This document shows positions 61,429 through 61,512 of a DNA stretch of 61,512 nt, piece by piece. Position 1 is the first letter of the stretch; every line of letters begins with the position of its first letter. The stretch lies in contig WFXU01000028.1 of assembly GCA_015490455.1 (NCBI GenBank), forward strand, positions 1 to 61,512, in the 5' to 3' direction. A program made the translations under genes and the position numbers. This stretch comes from Hyphomicrobiales bacterium (lineage in GTDB: Bacteria; Pseudomonadota; Alphaproteobacteria; Rhizobiales; Devosiaceae). The notes under the pieces were generated by a model. That model worked only from the letters and a program-made list of their open reading frames with translations. It had not been told where the DNA came from and did no database searches.

Positions 61429-61512
61429 GCCCTTCTTCGTTCTTTCTTCGCCCCTTCTTCGTCCCTTCATATTGTTAATGTTTGGCAGTGTTGTTTGGCT
61501 TAAAATTCTGCC

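Noticed and set aside
1-61512. CRISPR array, prophage, toxin-antitoxin or defence system
   Set aside because: No evenly spaced repeats with unique spacers, no integrase, transposase, phage structural or defence genes were found; repeats are dispersed and lie between housekeeping genes.

Overview
The window reads as chromosomal DNA of an AT-rich, streamlined alphaproteobacterium with Rhizobiales (Hyphomicrobiales)-like gene content and order. The evidence is a Porin_2-type outer-membrane porin, an FMN riboswitch ahead of a RibN-type riboflavin importer, an alpha/beta-hydrolase/cysteine desulfurase/sufBCDS/sufT/sufA cluster with a perfect Irr-type iron-control palindrome, the purQ-purL-bolA-grx run, alaS next to recA, and a DUF2842 protein beside rplM. 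GC content was not computed; by eye it is in the mid-30s percent. Species cannot be named from this window.

Layout. 1-1737: 5-oxoprolinase operon pxpB-pxpC-pxpA (minus; pxpA cut by the window edge). 1844-3019: FMN riboswitch and ribN. 3046-6519: giant AsmA-like envelope protein (minus), divergent from an M23 peptidoglycan hydrolase. 7898-8639: long noncoding gap with two fused repeat halves and a structured segment. 8640-13374: parE, a DEAD-box helicase, a diguanylate cyclase. 13399-20177: seven-gene suf Fe-S assembly operon (minus). 20413-24644: hydrolase, tyrS, membrane acyltransferase, CDF-family transporter. 24757-28674: purQ, purL, bolA, grxD and a YtoQ-family gene, tightly packed. 28801-30456: ettA (minus). 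30860-42919: the transcription/translation superoperon secE-nusG-rplK-rplA-rplJ-rplL-rpoB-rpoC (minus) with an L10 leader. 43360-47336: recJ, a GT4 glycosyltransferase, rplM-rpsI (minus). 47518-57456: DUF2842 protein, alaS, recA, purB, ccdA, an acetyltransferase, radC, map. 57661-59020: CinA-like protein, xanthine phosphoribosyltransferase, tRNA-Leu(TAA). 59536-60780: porin with a long GC-richer leader.

Most genes are core housekeeping. Iron and sulfur logic links the suf operon, the monothiol glutaredoxin and BolA (Fe-S trafficking partners) and the Irr-type site. Purine metabolism is spread over purQL, purB and the phosphoribosyltransferase. There is no CRISPR array, prophage or transposase gene.

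The least explained material lies between genes. One family of about 165-190 bp elements with imperfect terminal inverted repeats occurs in four copies (one truncated) and looks like a non-autonomous MITE. A second, 271 bp element has 15-bp inverted ends and a second partial copy, which is joined directly to a truncated copy of the first family upstream of parE. Other points to check are a CDF transporter lacking both canonical metal-site aspartates, an orphan C-terminal gene fragment upstream of secE, and the porin leader.
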